From NCBI GenBank assembly GCA_032164245.1, contig JAVMKO010000010.1:47204848-47268847 (forward strand): DNA of 64,000 bases. Direction: 5' to 3'. Positions 22,801 through 30,282 of this stretch are shown piece after piece (the stretch's first letter is position 1; the number at the start of each line of letters is the position of its first letter). Under the pieces are notes generated by a model. That model saw only the letters and a program-made list of their open reading frames with translations. It had not been told where the DNA came from and ran no database searches. A program made the position numbers and the translations under genes. The stretch comes from Sternotherus odoratus. Lineage: Eukaryota > Chordata > Testudines > Kinosternidae.

Positions 22801-25044
22801 ACTGTTTGAAACTTTGACAGTGTCCTTGCATTAACTAATTACATCATCACAACACCAATACATCTAAAAGTGAGAAACTCCTGTGTTGCTGGCAGAATGA
22901 GATGAAACACGCAGTACATTGTAATTTACTGGTGTGTGTGTGTGTTTCTCTCATGAGTTGCTAGTCAGACCTTTTGCCGTGCTGCTAGTTTTATTCTGCT
23001 TTTCTTTTTAAGAGTCAACAGTCGGACAGAGGAGGATAAAACAGAAGCAATATCAGATGCGTCTCTTCCATCTCCAGATCTCCTGGACCTGTTGATATCA
23101 GAAGCTAAAGAATTGTTGGAGCCCATCCTTGCTAACACCATAAAGGATGGTAAGTTTTGTATAACCCTTCTCAGTGATGAGGCAGTTGAAAAGGCCCAAA
23201 ATTCAGAGGGGAGTCTGAAGCTAAGAAAGTCTAGAGGCAGGGTACTTATTATTGGTATAACTTACACTTTCACCCCATACCTGTTAAACTTGGTTAGATT
23301 CCCTTAAACTTCCTTAGATTCACACCTGTTTACTGATGGGTAATTAATTTACATCTCACTCTCTGTATGGATCATCTCTGAATTTGACCTATGGAGTTGG
23401 AGGGGAGGGAGTCTAGGGCACTTCAGATTGGTGTAACTCCTACCAAGGGACCAGGAAAAGGAGCTAATAGAAAGGTGCAAGGTGTCCTTGGCATGAGGTC
23501 CTATCAGCTTAGACCCCTCCCCCATCCCCAATTGTGGCTGTGTAAGTCAGGCTAAAAGATTCTAGCTCAGTGTCAGGGAGTCTAACTTAACTCTTACCTA
23601 GCAATTCTGAATTTAGCTGATGCTCCCAGTGCTGGTTGCATTATACTGTACATTGCTGTTAAGGAACAAGTAACAATGTTTTCCAACCCTTTGTTAACTG
23701 GTGGCTGTGTTCCTGTGTCTGCAGTATTGCCACACAACTGGGACGAGTGCCTGACTGGGGACAGAAGCCTAAACTACAAGGAGTAAGTCTCAGGTCTGCC
23801 CGGGCCTCTAATTTTTGCTTAGTTCTGGTGGAGGTATTTGCAAACATCTCAGCCTTCAGAAGAACATTGTCCATGTACAGTTGTGGTATATTGCTGAGAT
23901 CTTCCTGGTTAGAAAGATCAAAAAGCTTCTTTTGAAAACATGGCTAAAATTGAACGTTGCTCATTTTGTATCTCTTTATTGTTTTCATCCAGACAAGTGG
24001 CAACACCTCGTACACCTTCCTGAAATAGAAAGTAACAGGCTCACTCGCTCACACTCTGAAACATAGAACTGCTTCATCCAAATCTTGTCTCCTGATCTCG
24101 TTCAGTCTGAAACACGAGATCAGCTCTTAATTACAATCCATTACAGCCTGTGCAGTAGTCAGCCTCCTGGATTTTATATCATATGTCTTAAGTATATTCC
24201 ATATACAAGTTATGTTCTAGAGAGCCAGTGGACAGCATAGCAATGCCAAGTCATTAGGCAAGGGGTGTTGGCATAGGACCGGCTGTTGAAGGTATGAGCA
24301 GAGAACCCATGCACTAGAACAGGAATAGGTAGACATCAGGGGTCCCTGGACTGGCACAGATGTGGCAATAAAGAAAACACAGAGACAGCAGAGGTGAGGG
24401 ATGATATTTCTTCTTCTATACTATAGAGACCCAGCCTTCAGAGAATGCTGATGTCATGGAAATGAGTTCCGTCCGCGGCAAGCCATTCGTCCTGCAAGGG
24501 AGTTCCAGGAGGAAGCAGGGCAAATTCTAGTGCCAGTTCCTGTTGTGTTTTTTATAGCCTGCCTTTCTTCAGGACAGTAGGGTTTTCTGGCTCCAGGACT
24601 TGTCTGATTTGACCTCTTCCTAGGCGACTGCATGGTTCTTCAATATGAATAGAGTCCTGCTGAGGGTGTGAATATTACTTGCCCCAAGGACTACGTATAT
24701 AAACACACACATTTCATTCTGCTACACTCCAGCTATCACTCAGCAGAATATGATCAGCCTGGGTTGTATTTAGGTACCAATTCTACAAATCACTTACACC
24801 CTTCAGTGGGAATACAGAGCATGTGACCTTTATATTTTTTTATAAACCATCCCTTTCTTCAACACAGAATCCTGTTTTTATACTAAGTTGCCATGTGTGT
24901 TCTCACCCACCTTTGTAAAATCTGATTTCTATTTCTAGCCCTCTTCATCAGAAAACCACATGGCCCCCTCCTCCGACCCATAGTGAGAGTGATGGGCCAC
25001 ACCCCTCAAGCCCAACCAAGGAACTGCCTGAGAAGACGACATAA
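1691..25044 (+). CDS. STXBP4: Syntaxin-binding protein 4-like gene (PDZ - EF-like - coiled coil - WW), 15 coding exons, 5' end missing
   Basis: Fifteen exons with AG acceptors and GT donors join with matching phases into 537 codons ending in TAA. Human STXBP4, as I recall it, is about 553 residues, so little is missing at the N-terminus. Counting the first whole codon (TAT) as residue 1, the layout is PDZ 7-86 with carboxylate loop GLGL (17-20), a Ser/Pro linker 87-180, a helical EF-hand-like segment 190-245, a coiled coil about 275-421, and a WW domain 485-514 (W489, W511, P514). STXBP4/Synip binds syntaxin-4 in insulin-regulated GLUT4 vesicle traffic; a role here is inference from the family. 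The order PDZ-coiled coil-WW is diagnostic of the family. Roughly half the PDZ residues match mammalian STXBP4 from memory, so this may be a paralogue rather than the orthologue. The introns are full of transposons. The ATG exon was not found in 1-1690. Confidence 0.88.
2060..2166 (+). CDS. STXBP4: STXBP4-like exon B: second half of PDZ domain
   Basis: Acceptor CTCATTTAG, donor GTAGGC; enters in phase 0 and leaves in phase 2. It encodes [20 protein letters not shown] and the alpha-B helix [15 protein letters not shown]. The G-D-Q-L motif and E-E-A-x-x-I/L pattern are the standard PDZ beta-D/alpha-B elements. Confidence 0.88.
2628..2781 (+). CDS. STXBP4: STXBP4-like exon C: end of PDZ and start of linker
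   Basis: Acceptor TTATTTTCAG, donor GTACGT; enters in phase 2 and leaves in phase 0. The VAFIPGRGR segment is the last PDZ strand (human ...IAFIR...), followed by a Ser/Pro-rich linker with [17 protein letters not shown]. Residues 83-134. No catalytic motif is expected here. Confidence 0.82.
3418..3490 (+). CDS. STXBP4: STXBP4-like exon D: linker
   Basis: Short exon after a T-rich acceptor (TTTTGTTTTTTAG) and before GTAAGA; phase 0 in, phase 1 out. It encodes [20 protein letters not shown], similar in composition to the LFSSPPEILIPK stretch of human STXBP4. It is supported mainly by phase continuity and this similarity, so it is a little less certain than the domain exons. Confidence 0.7.
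3809..5120 (+). mobile_element. Solo LTR (1.3 kb) with 4-bp target duplication
   Basis: Starts TGTAACCCTTCTGCC, ends CTGCTTACA, and is flanked by CTGG on both sides (3805-3808 and 5121-5124). TG...CA ends with a short duplication indicate a solo long terminal repeat of an endogenous retroelement. It includes a CTGCTCTGC/GCTAGCCGAC-rich internal tandem section (about 4350-4545). It carries no gag or pol coding and sits in the intron between exons D and E. Confidence 0.65.
6846..7012 (-). mobile_element. CR1 LINE 3' end
   Basis: On the minus strand this is the CR1 tail; on the plus strand it reads ATCATAGAATCTCAGAGCTG, then GGGACCTCAGGAGATCATCT and AGTCCAACCCCCTGCTC. A strongly 5'-truncated copy with no coding capacity. 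Confidence 0.75.
7683..7780 (+). CDS. STXBP4: STXBP4-like exon E: linker and start of helical region
   Basis: Acceptor TGTTATTTAG, donor GTAAGT; phase 1 in, phase 0 out. The C-terminal part [14 protein letters not shown] aligns with LNPSVRFKAEKLEMAL of human STXBP4. That match fixes the frame and shows that the linker of this copy is somewhat shorter than in the mammalian protein. Confidence 0.85.
10317..10582 (+). mobile_element. Degenerate TIR MITE
   Basis: The right end reads AGTGTAGACCAGCCCTA and the left end is a decayed version (AAGGGGACATCTATACT). The interior (GTAGGTAACCCACCTCTCC, AGAAGAATTCTTCT hairpin) belongs to the same broad type of TIR MITE ('gtctacac...gtgtagac' ends) seen elsewhere in the window. 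Confidence 0.5.
11308..11450 (+). repeat. MIR-like SINE fragment
   Basis: Contains GTGTCTAGTGGTTAGAGAA and a later CCCTGAGTCCAGTCATGTATAAAATAG stretch in degraded form, the usual head-to-core order of MIR. Old and diverged. Confidence 0.45.
12009..12105 (+). CDS. STXBP4: STXBP4-like exon F: EF-hand-like helix and loop
   Basis: Acceptor TCTGTTTAAAG, donor GTGAGC; phase 0 in, phase 1 out. It encodes [20 protein letters not shown] and [12 protein letters not shown]. Human STXBP4 has ALNYLGIQPTKEQHQALRQQ and ADSKGTVSFGDF. A helix followed by D-S-x-G-T-V-x-Y/F-G-D resembles a degenerate EF-hand loop. Confidence 0.88.
12703..13380 (+). mobile_element. Solo LTR, family 1 copy a, with 5-bp target duplication
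   Basis: Starts TGTAGCAGGGCAGCAACTC and ends GCCGCCCCACTACA. The 5-base sequence TTGGC lies immediately on both sides (12698-12702 and 13381-13385). This is a 678-base solo LTR between exons F and G. Diverged copies of the same repeat occur at 16.2 kb (reverse), 33.7 kb and 54.0 kb. Several proline-rich ORFs here are chance reading frames through the LTR. Confidence 0.8.
13631..13758 (+). CDS. STXBP4: STXBP4-like exon G: second EF-like helix
   Basis: Acceptor TTTCCTCCATAG; the donor GTCAGC is a weaker GT site. Phase 1 in, phase 0 out. It encodes [20 protein letters not shown] and a tail with [12 protein letters not shown]. The human counterpart reads DFVQVARNLFCLQLDE...HEISNILD. It closes the helix-loop-helix begun in exon F. 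Confidence 0.85.
14558..14650 (+). CDS. STXBP4: STXBP4-like exon H: start of coiled coil
   Basis: Acceptor GTGTTCCAG has a poor pyrimidine tract, but it is the one that keeps phase 0; a second AG 16 bases downstream would break the frame. Donor GTGAGG. It encodes 31 residues, including [20 protein letters not shown], a heptad-rich coiled coil. Human: DEMERLKCERDDALKEVNTL. Confidence 0.82.
14708..15460 (+). mobile_element. Solo LTR, family 2, with 5-bp target duplication
   Basis: Starts TGTAAGAGTGGGGGTACC and ends CACTTATGACA, flanked by TCAGT on both sides (14703-14707 and 15461-15465). 753 bases, no coding capacity. Located just 57 bases after exon H. Confidence 0.78.
16119..16184 (+). CDS. 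STXBP4: STXBP4-like exon I: coiled coil
   Basis: Acceptor CTTCCTCCTAG, donor GTTAGT; exactly 22 codons, phase 0 on both sides. Encodes [20 protein letters not shown] plus NQ. A reverse-oriented solo LTR copy begins only about 25 bases past the donor, close enough to touch intronic splicing signals. Confidence 0.78.
16210..16649 (-). mobile_element. Solo LTR, family 1 copy b (reverse, shortened)
   Basis: The reverse complement shares the family-1 blocks: GGGAACCCCCAACCC, CTGGGGCAGACTGAAG and GAATTAGCTCTTTCCCAGC, ending near CGTGCTACA. It is internally shortened compared with the 12.7-kb copy, and no target duplication is evident. Confidence 0.6.
17132..17320 (+). CDS. STXBP4: STXBP4-like exon J: main coiled coil
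   Basis: Acceptor GCCAATTCCAG, donor GTAATG; 63 codons, phase 0 on both sides. It contains [20 protein letters not shown] followed by [16 protein letters not shown]. The mammalian protein has AEAAQRQAHGMEMDYEEVIR and LLEAKITELKAQL, making this the most strongly conserved exon of the gene. Confidence 0.92.
18154..18176 (+). repeat. (GA)n microsatellite
   Basis: About eleven uninterrupted GA dinucleotides within the intron before exon K. Length variation is likely. Confidence 0.85.
18402..18518 (+). CDS. STXBP4: STXBP4-like exon K: end of coiled coil
   Basis: Acceptor TTTCCACCTCAG, donor GTGAAG; 39 codons, phase 0. [20 protein letters not shown] matches human LKKRIMVLDCQLRKSEMARK, and NRKLLLFVQ matches TEKLLHFVE. 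Confidence 0.92.
19087..19305 (+). pseudogene. Retroelement zinc-knuckle ORF remnant (possibly DIRS type)
   Basis: One reading frame gives [20 protein letters not shown] followed by [13 protein letters not shown]: a C-x2-C pair, then H-x2-C-x2-C-L-x2-A-H-x4-C. That pattern is typical of the first ORF of reptile DIRS-like retrotransposons. The frame is interrupted on both sides and no recombinase or RT is nearby. The assignment is from motif spacing alone. Confidence 0.35.
20056..20105 (+). CDS. STXBP4: STXBP4-like exon L: short linker exon
   Basis: A 50-base exon with acceptor TCCTCCCCATAG and donor GTGGGG; phase 0 in, phase 2 out. Encodes [16 protein letters not shown]. The donor is weak, but the phase fits both neighbours and the composition suits the low-complexity stretch after the coiled coil. 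It could be alternatively spliced. Confidence 0.72.
20272..20345 (+). repeat. MIR fragment
   Basis: Contains GAGACTGGGACTGAGGAGATCTGGGTTCTG in degraded form, then TGAGTGACCGTGG, the core of MIR. Located in the intron between exons L and M. Confidence 0.45.
20524..20741 (-). mobile_element. Fold-back turtle tRNA-SINE, copy 1
   Basis: Left arm: GAGTCCTGTGGCACCTTAAA ... CAAATACCCACTTTG. Right arm: its inverse, followed by the tRNA-like head (GAATCAGAGAGGTAGCC read on the minus strand). The arms are about 90 bases and pair almost perfectly around an 18-base centre near 20608-20626. A 14-base direct repeat, CTAGG(A/G)... in the form CTAGGAGTTATAAT / CTAGGAATTATAAT, flanks it (20510-20523, 20742-20755), so the whole palindrome was inserted as one unit. 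Confidence 0.82.
21190..21473 (+). mobile_element. Palindromic MITE inside CR1
   Basis: The ends GGTACGTCTACGCTGCAGTT and TTGTAGAGTAGACGTACC are inverted repeats. Subterminal blocks are inverted too (CAGCTGGCCCCTGCCAGCTG versus CAGCTGGCACAGGTCAGCCG). A CAAA duplication flanks it (21186-21189, 21474-21477). The flanks rejoin to a continuous CR1 sequence. Confidence 0.7.
21578..21877 (+). mobile_element. TIR element (probable hAT-like) inside CR1
   Basis: Ends TATTCCTGAGGGAATTCTG and CAGAATTCCCCCAGGAGTA are inverted repeats. Flanks ACACCTT (21571-21577) and ACATCTT (21878-21884) look like a 7-8 base duplication with one mismatch. 300 bases, non-coding. Confidence 0.6.
22197..22414 (-). mobile_element. 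Fold-back turtle tRNA-SINE, copy 2
   Basis: Same structure as copy 1: inverted arms of the SINE body meeting at CGGATGTCTGCTTGCATCTG (about 22275-22294), with the single tRNA-like head at the right end on the minus strand. A perfect 13-base duplication CATAAGGAAGTAT flanks it (22184-22196, 22415-22427), and the CR1 host sequence is continuous across the insertion. Confidence 0.87.
23013..23149 (+). CDS. STXBP4: STXBP4-like exon M: pre-WW helix
   Basis: Acceptor TTCTTTTTAAG, donor GTAAGT; phase 2 in, phase 1 out. [17 protein letters not shown] aligns with human ESKELVKSVRALLDMD just before the WW domain. The first part is acidic and Ser-rich ([20 protein letters not shown]). Confidence 0.83.
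23725..23782 (+). CDS. STXBP4: STXBP4-like exon N: first half of WW domain
   Basis: Acceptor TGTGTCTGCAG, donor GTAAGT; phase 1 in, phase 2 out. Encodes [19 protein letters not shown], matching human CLPYGWEEAYTADGIKYF. It carries the first WW tryptophan (W489). The exon is invisible as a long ORF because a stop follows immediately in the intron. Confidence 0.85.
24939..25044 (+). CDS. STXBP4: STXBP4-like terminal exon O: second half of WW domain and stop
   Basis: Acceptor TTTCTATTTCTAG. The first base completes an Asp codon, then [12 protein letters not shown] gives the second WW tryptophan (W511) and its proline (P514). A short Ser/Pro/Glu tail leads to TAA at 25042-25044. Human has HVTQTTSWIHP at this position. 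The W-x21-W-x2-P spacing across the intron is what a WW domain requires, so the exon pairing is well supported. Confidence 0.85.
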
Positions 25045-25775
25045 ATCTCCTGAGATGGACTCCTATGCATAACGGTGTAGATTCATAACACAGCTGTTCT
25101 GCTGGGAGATAGACAGGAAGCAGAATGGACGGTTCCGTTTCCAGGCAGAGCAGAAGATCCAGGAGTTTTCTGCTGACACTGATTCTTCTGACTAGCCACC
25201 TAAGACTGGAGCAGCAAACCCACCCGCATGGCTACCTCTAAATTATTATACAAGGCTGTTCTCTCTTGGTTCTGCAGCTTTATAGACAACCGGAAAGTTA
25301 TCGCTCAGGGGATGTGAATGCATGGACCCCACAGGCGGGCAGCCTTTAGAGCTGGCATTCAATACAGTAAGAGGAGCATGGACTAACCGGTGGACACATG
25401 AGTCCTGAAAGGATTCTTTTTGGCATTTCATATGGGAAAAACCAAAGTAAACTTAGAGGACTGTAGTGAAACCAACATACTGTGTAGTGTCTATAGCTGT
25501 CTTGGGATACATATCATGTGTTTTTTGTAAAGCTTATCCCAGCTGCAATGCTTGAAGTGGAAAGAAGAAGCCGACAGTGTCAGTAATGTGGTACCCGTGA
25601 GCTGTGCTGAGCCTAGAAAGGACACCATGGAATATGCTGCAGTAAAGGTGTGGTGGAACACTTGGAAACTAGACCCAGGTGGTTCGAGTTTTTATGTGGT
25701 TAGCAATGAACATGGTAGAGATCTGATATGGAAGCACAGTCCGGTAAATAAAATGAAAACACTGCTTAGAGGGTG
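25045..25775 (+). other. Probable 3' UTR of the STXBP4-like gene
   Basis: Non-coding sequence after the stop, free of an obvious repeat. It ends with an AATAAA hexamer at 25747-25752 followed by a G/T-rich stretch (about 25775-25825), as expected for cleavage and polyadenylation. The exact cleavage site is inferred. Confidence 0.55.
25747..25752 (+). terminator. Polyadenylation signal AATAAA
   Basis: Canonical hexamer about 700 bases after the STXBP4-like stop codon, with a G/T-rich downstream element following within 30-70 bases. No earlier AATAAA was noticed in the 3' UTR. Confidence 0.5.
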
Positions 25776-26246
25776 TTTGATTTCCGAGCTGGTGAGGTTT
25801 GGAGTTGGTTGGTTTGAGTCTCTGGGATGAGTTTCACCTGCTTGGGCCAGCTGCTTTTTAGCCTCGGTTTTTCCCTTATGTATTACAGATGTTGGTAACT
25901 AGTAGCAAGTTGAACAGGGATATCACATTATAAAGGGGAATGTTCTAGCTTTTTACCCAGGAACTTTTAAGCATAGCTTCAAATTTCCTCTTTGGGACTT
26001 AAAACCACACAGGTCCCACACATGGTAAAAGAGTGCATAATAATAATACCCAGTTGTGATGGGTTTGGTCACAGAGACCCCCTTGGGACTGTCACCTGAT
26101 GTGTTGAAACAACCTCTGAGTAGGCTGACCATATTTCCTTGAGACAAAAACGGGACATTGGGATAGCAAAAACGGAATGGGGTTATGTAATATTCTGTAT
26201 TCATGAAAAAGTAAGATGATAAAAAAAGTTTTATTACATGAAAATA

Positions 26247-26327
26247 CAGTAGACTCTCGATTATCCGGGATGATCGGGAAAACCTTAATCCCCGTTAATA
26301 AAATCCCGGATAATCAAGCGTCTACTG
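26247..26327 (+). mobile_element. Tiny mariner/Tigger-like MITE
   Basis: Ends CAGTAGACTCTCGATTATCC and GGATAATCAAGCGTCTACTG are inverted repeats of 23-24 bases, similar to Tigger/pogo termini (CAGTA...TATCCG). A TA dinucleotide precedes it, but the right side runs into a poly-G tract. It is nested in the hAT element. Confidence 0.6.
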
Positions 26328-26559
26328 GGGGGGGGGGGGGGGAACCCAGGCTGGCAGCGGGAGCTCAGACCCTGGCTAGCAGGAGCCTGCGAGGAAACTC
26401 TAAAGTGGCAGCCGGCTGAGCGCTCAACCTGCCGCCGCTTTGGGGTTTTTCCCCCGGGCTCCTGCCAGCCGGGGTCTCAGCTCAGCTCAAAACGGGACGT
26501 ATGGTCAGCCTACTCTACATGCACATCCTAGCCCATAGCACAGAGGTGACAGGACTTTA

Positions 26560-26890
26560 ACTCCCTACAGCTCCCAAACCTCACATACTGGGGGCGGACT
26601 CCCCGCATATCCCCCCATCTAGTAACAAGTTGGAGAGAGCTCCCTGTACCACTCCCCTCAACCCAGAGAGAACTGTGCGCACCCTCTAACCCACAGACAA
26701 CGGGGGTGGGAGCTCCCTGCATCCACTTACACACCCACCCTCCAACTCACAGACAAGTGGGGCGAGTGCTCCCTGCATCACCACCACCCCACACACACTC
26801 CTTGACCCACAGACAACTGGGATTGGGGTCTCCTTGCACCGCACACAAGCCGCGGGCACTGGTGTCCCTGAAGACACTCCCCCCCCCCCC
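26560..26890 (+). repeat. Degenerate tandem repeat in hAT cargo
   Basis: Blocks of the form 'ctccctgcatc.cc...caccct..aacccacagacaa..gggg' recur about five times with a period near 60 bases. Imperfect, non-coding. Confidence 0.5.
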
Positions 26891-28014
26891 CCCTCCACCC
26901 CAACAACAGGCAGCTGGGAAGGGCTCCCTGCAACACACACAGCCCTGGGGGATTCCAGTGCCCCGTACCCCCAAACAGCGGTACCCGAGCACTGGGCTCC
27001 CGCGCCCCCTTGCTGCCCAGCTCCCCCTCGCTGAGTTGTTATTCAGCTGCCTGGCCTCAGCCCCACTCACCTGCCGGCGTCCCAGCCCCAGCCTGCCTAA
27101 CTCACACGCTGAGCCCAGCAGCCCCGCACTGCCGACGCGACAACATGGCTGATGGGAGAGTCCGTGCCACATCAAGGGGCAGAGAGCGTGGCACGGCCGG
27201 GGGCCGGGGCTGCGCCCGCCCCGCCATGGGGTCTCCGCGGGTTGGAGATCTGGCACCCCCGCCCATGGCTCCCCCTGCCAATCCTCTCCTGTGCTGCAGG
27301 CAGAGTGTCCCAGGACAGCTGGGGCAGGATTGACTCTCAGAACTGACTTGGGCCAGCTGAACCTCGGGAGCCCCGAGGCAGCCAGTGAACCACCATGCTG
27401 CGGGTGCTGCCGCCTAGCACAGGGCTTCTGTTCCCGGGTTTTGCCACAACCGGGCATGACTCGGGCTGCGGGAGGGGGTGGGAGCAGGCGGGACCCGGCC
27501 GTGGGTCCCTGCAAAAACCAAAAACGGGACAAATTTGATATTTATGTTAAAAAGATGGGACAGTCCAAAAATATGTAAAAAACAGGACTGTCCCATTCAA
27601 AACAGGACGTATGGTCAGCCTACCTCTGAGACTGTTTTCCCTGCCAGCTTGGGACTCCAGAACCCTGTCTTGTTGCGCCAGACACGCTACTCTGCTCCAA
27701 CAAAGACCCAGGGTCTGAACCATGTCCCCAAAGTTGCAGGATTTAACTGAAAACTACTCAGCAGGTACTCCTGTCTCCAGCTCCCAATGGGATCTAAACC
27801 CCAGATAAATCTGTTTTACTCTGTATAAAGCTTATACAGTGCAAACTCATAAATTGTCAGTCCTCTATAACAGATAGCGAGATATGCACAGCTGTTTGCT
27901 CCCCCAGGTATGAATCACTTATTCTAGCTTAATTAATAAAAGTGATTTTATTAAGTACTAGCATAAGTGCCCGGCGTTGCTCGGGTCAGTCGGAGGTGGG
28001 GAGGGGGCAGACAG

Positions 28015-29030
28015 TTGACACCCCCTGACCAACCCCAACACCCACCCTTCACCCACCCTGACACCTTCCCACCCCCCCGACCAACCCCAACACCCCCCGG
28101 CTCACTTACCCCCCGACCAAACCCGACAACCCCACCTGACCCCCCAAAACAAACCCAACACCCCCACCTCACCCCCTGAGCAAACCCGACACCCCCACCT
28201 CACCCTCCGACCGAACAGTGTATTTAATAATCTGTGTGCTACACAGTGCACCGTGAGCCGGGGGGGGGGGGGGGTGTCGGGTTTGGTCGGGGGGTCAGGT
28301 GGGGGTGTTGGGTTTGCTTGGGGGGGTCAGGTGGGGTTGTCGGGTTTGGTCGGGGGGTAAGTGAGCCGGGGGGGTGTCGGGTTTGGTCTGGGGGGGTGGG
28401 AAGGTGTCGTGGTGCGTGAGGGGTGAGGTGTGGGTGTTGGGGTTGGTCAGGGGGTGTTGCGGTTGGTGGGGGGGTGAGGTGGGGGTTTCGGGTTTGCTTG
28501 GGGGGGTGAGGTGGGAGTGTCGGGCTCGGTCAGGGGGTAAGTGAGCCGGGGGGTGTCAGGTTTGGTCTGGGGGTGTTGTGATTGGTGTGGGGGGGTGAGG
28601 TGGGGGTGTCAGGTTCGGTCGGGGGGTAAGTGAGCCAGGGGGTGTCGGGTTTGGTCTGGGGGGGTGGGAAGGTGTTGGGGTGGGTGAGGGGTGGGTGTTG
28701 GGGTTGGTCAGGGGGTGTTGCGGTTGGTGGGGGGGTGAGGTGGCGGTGTCGGGTTTGGTCGGGGGGTAAGTGAGCCGGGGGGGGGGGTGTCGGGTTTGGT
28801 CTGGGCACCCACCCCAACACCTTCCCCCCCCCAGACCAACCCCAACACCCCCCCGGCTCACTTACCCCCCGACCAAACCCGACACCCCCACCTCACCCCC
28901 CCAAGCAAACCCAACACCCCCACCTCACCCCCCACCAACCGCAACACCCCCTGACCAACCCCAACACCCCCACCTCACCCCCCGACCAAACCCGACACCC
29001 CCACCTCACTTACCGTCCCACCAAACCCAA
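28015..29030. repeat. Inverted C-rich / G-rich / C-rich minisatellite
   Basis: Units of about 30 bases, in the C form CCCCCGACCAAACCCGACAC and the G form GTGTCGGGTTTGGTCGGGGG. C-rich units run 28015-28210, G-rich units 28260-28803, and C-rich units again 28805-29030. The first boundary has a 45-base non-repeat spacer (TGTATTTAATAATCTGTGTG...), the second is abrupt at CTGGGCACCC. Large stem or quadruplex structures are possible. Confidence 0.85.
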
Positions 29031-29129
29031 CTCAGATCCGTCGCAGGGGGGGAGGGGGCCCAGAGCCGAGGGATTCCGGGGACCTTCGCAGGTGGGGGGG
29101 GGGGGCACAGAGCTGATGGAGTCCGGGGT

Positions 29130-29460
29130 TGAGGTGGGAGGGGCAGAGAACTGAGGGCTCTCCGGGGTTCCGTTGGGAGGGGGGAGGGGCAGAGAACGGA
29201 GGGATCTCCGGGGTTCTGTTGGGAGGGGGGAGGGGTAGAGAACTGAGGGATCTCCGGGGTTCCGTTGGGAGGGGCAGGGAACTGAGGGATCTCTGGGGTT
29301 CTGTTGGGAGGGGGGAGGGGCAGAGAACTGAGGGATCTCTGGGGTTCTGTTGGGAGGGGGGAGGGGCAGAGAACTGAGGGATCTCTGGGGTTCTGTTGGG
29401 AGGGGGGAGGGGCAGAGAACTGAGGGATCTCCGGGGTTCCGTTGGAGGAGGGAGGGGTGA
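29130..29460 (+). repeat. G-rich tandem repeat, about seven units
   Basis: Unit of about 37-48 bases containing GAGAACTGAGGGATCTCCGG followed by GGTTCTGTTGGGAGGGGGG. Seven recognisable copies with minor substitutions (CCGG/CTGG). Part of the Penelope-like insertion. Confidence 0.8.
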
Positions 29461-30282
29461 GCTGAGCGAGTGAGGTGTCTGTTGGAGGGGGGTATTATGA
29501 CATCATCACCACCTAACCGCCCAGCCGATGTGATTGGCCCTGAAAGACTTTCACCCCTGGGGGGCGTCAGAGGTGAGATCCGAAAATTTTTCGACCCTTA
29601 CCAGCATCTAGACCCCAAGACCCCTCACTGTACCAAATTTCAAGTCTCTGGCTCAAACGGTGCGGGAGGAGTTCGCAGTCATACGTACATACATACATAC
29701 ATACACACATACATACACCACTTGACTTTTATATATATAGATAAAAGTAGGATTTAAGTGGTTTCAAGTAATAACAAAGTAAGTTACCAAGCAAAATAAA
29801 ACAAAAAATGCAAATCTAAGCCTAACACTTTGAAGAAACTGAACGCAGGTAAATCTCACCCTCAGAGATGCTTATATAAGCTTCTTTCACAGACTAGACC
29901 CCTTCCTAGTCTGGGCCCAAGCCTTTCCCCGGTACAATCCTCGTTCCAGCTCAGGTGGTAAATAGGGGATTTCTCATGAATGGCCACCTTTGTCCTTTTC
30001 CACCCCCTTTTATAGCCTCGGCCCAAAGCAGGAATCCTTTGTCTCTCTGGGTCCCCACCCCTCCTTCTAAATGGAAAAGCACCTGGTTTAAGTTGGATTC
30101 CAGTATCAGGTGACATGATCACATGTCACTGTAAGTCTTCATTATCCACAGGCTGGCCCCCACAACCGCAAGCAGGTTTGCAGGTAAATAAACCATCTAC
30201 AGCCAACTGTCTTAGTCAATGGGTGCCATCAAGATTCTAAACCACCATTAATGGGTCACAATTTGCATAATTACAATAGGAC

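Larger units (their letters stand above)
26121..27622 (+). mobile_element. hAT transposon (1.5 kb, non-autonomous) with 8-bp target duplication
   Basis: Terminal inverted repeats TAGGCTGACCATA and TATGGTCAGCCTA, flanked by CCTCTGAG on both sides (26113-26120 and 27623-27630). An 8-base duplication and TAGG...CCTA ends define a hAT element. A second right-hand terminus (AACGGGACGTATGGTCAGCCTA) lies inside at 26491-26512. The interior carries GC-rich cargo (about 26900-27500) without a transposase. The long minus-strand frame here is low complexity and not a credible gene. Confidence 0.8.
27956..29745 (+). mobile_element. Penelope-like element remnant with minisatellite core
   Basis: The left end has GCATAAGTGCCCGGCGTTGC and the right end has TCAAGTCTCTGGCTCAAACG, a (CATA)n tract and ACTTTTATATATATAGAT. 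I associate this pairing of a CCGGCGTTGC motif with a TATATATAGAT tail with vertebrate Penelope-like elements, from memory. Between them lie two minisatellite blocks and no reverse transcriptase. It interrupts the LTR-like repeat (attttattaagta / aaagtaggattt). Confidence 0.45.

Noticed and set aside
26747..27532. 261-codon minus-strand ORF in GC-rich DNA
   Set aside because: Lies inside a hAT element, low complexity, crosses a poly-C tract, no recognisable domain.
28770..29377. ORFs through the G/C-rich minisatellites
   Set aside because: Pure tandem-repeat translations in a mobile element remnant.
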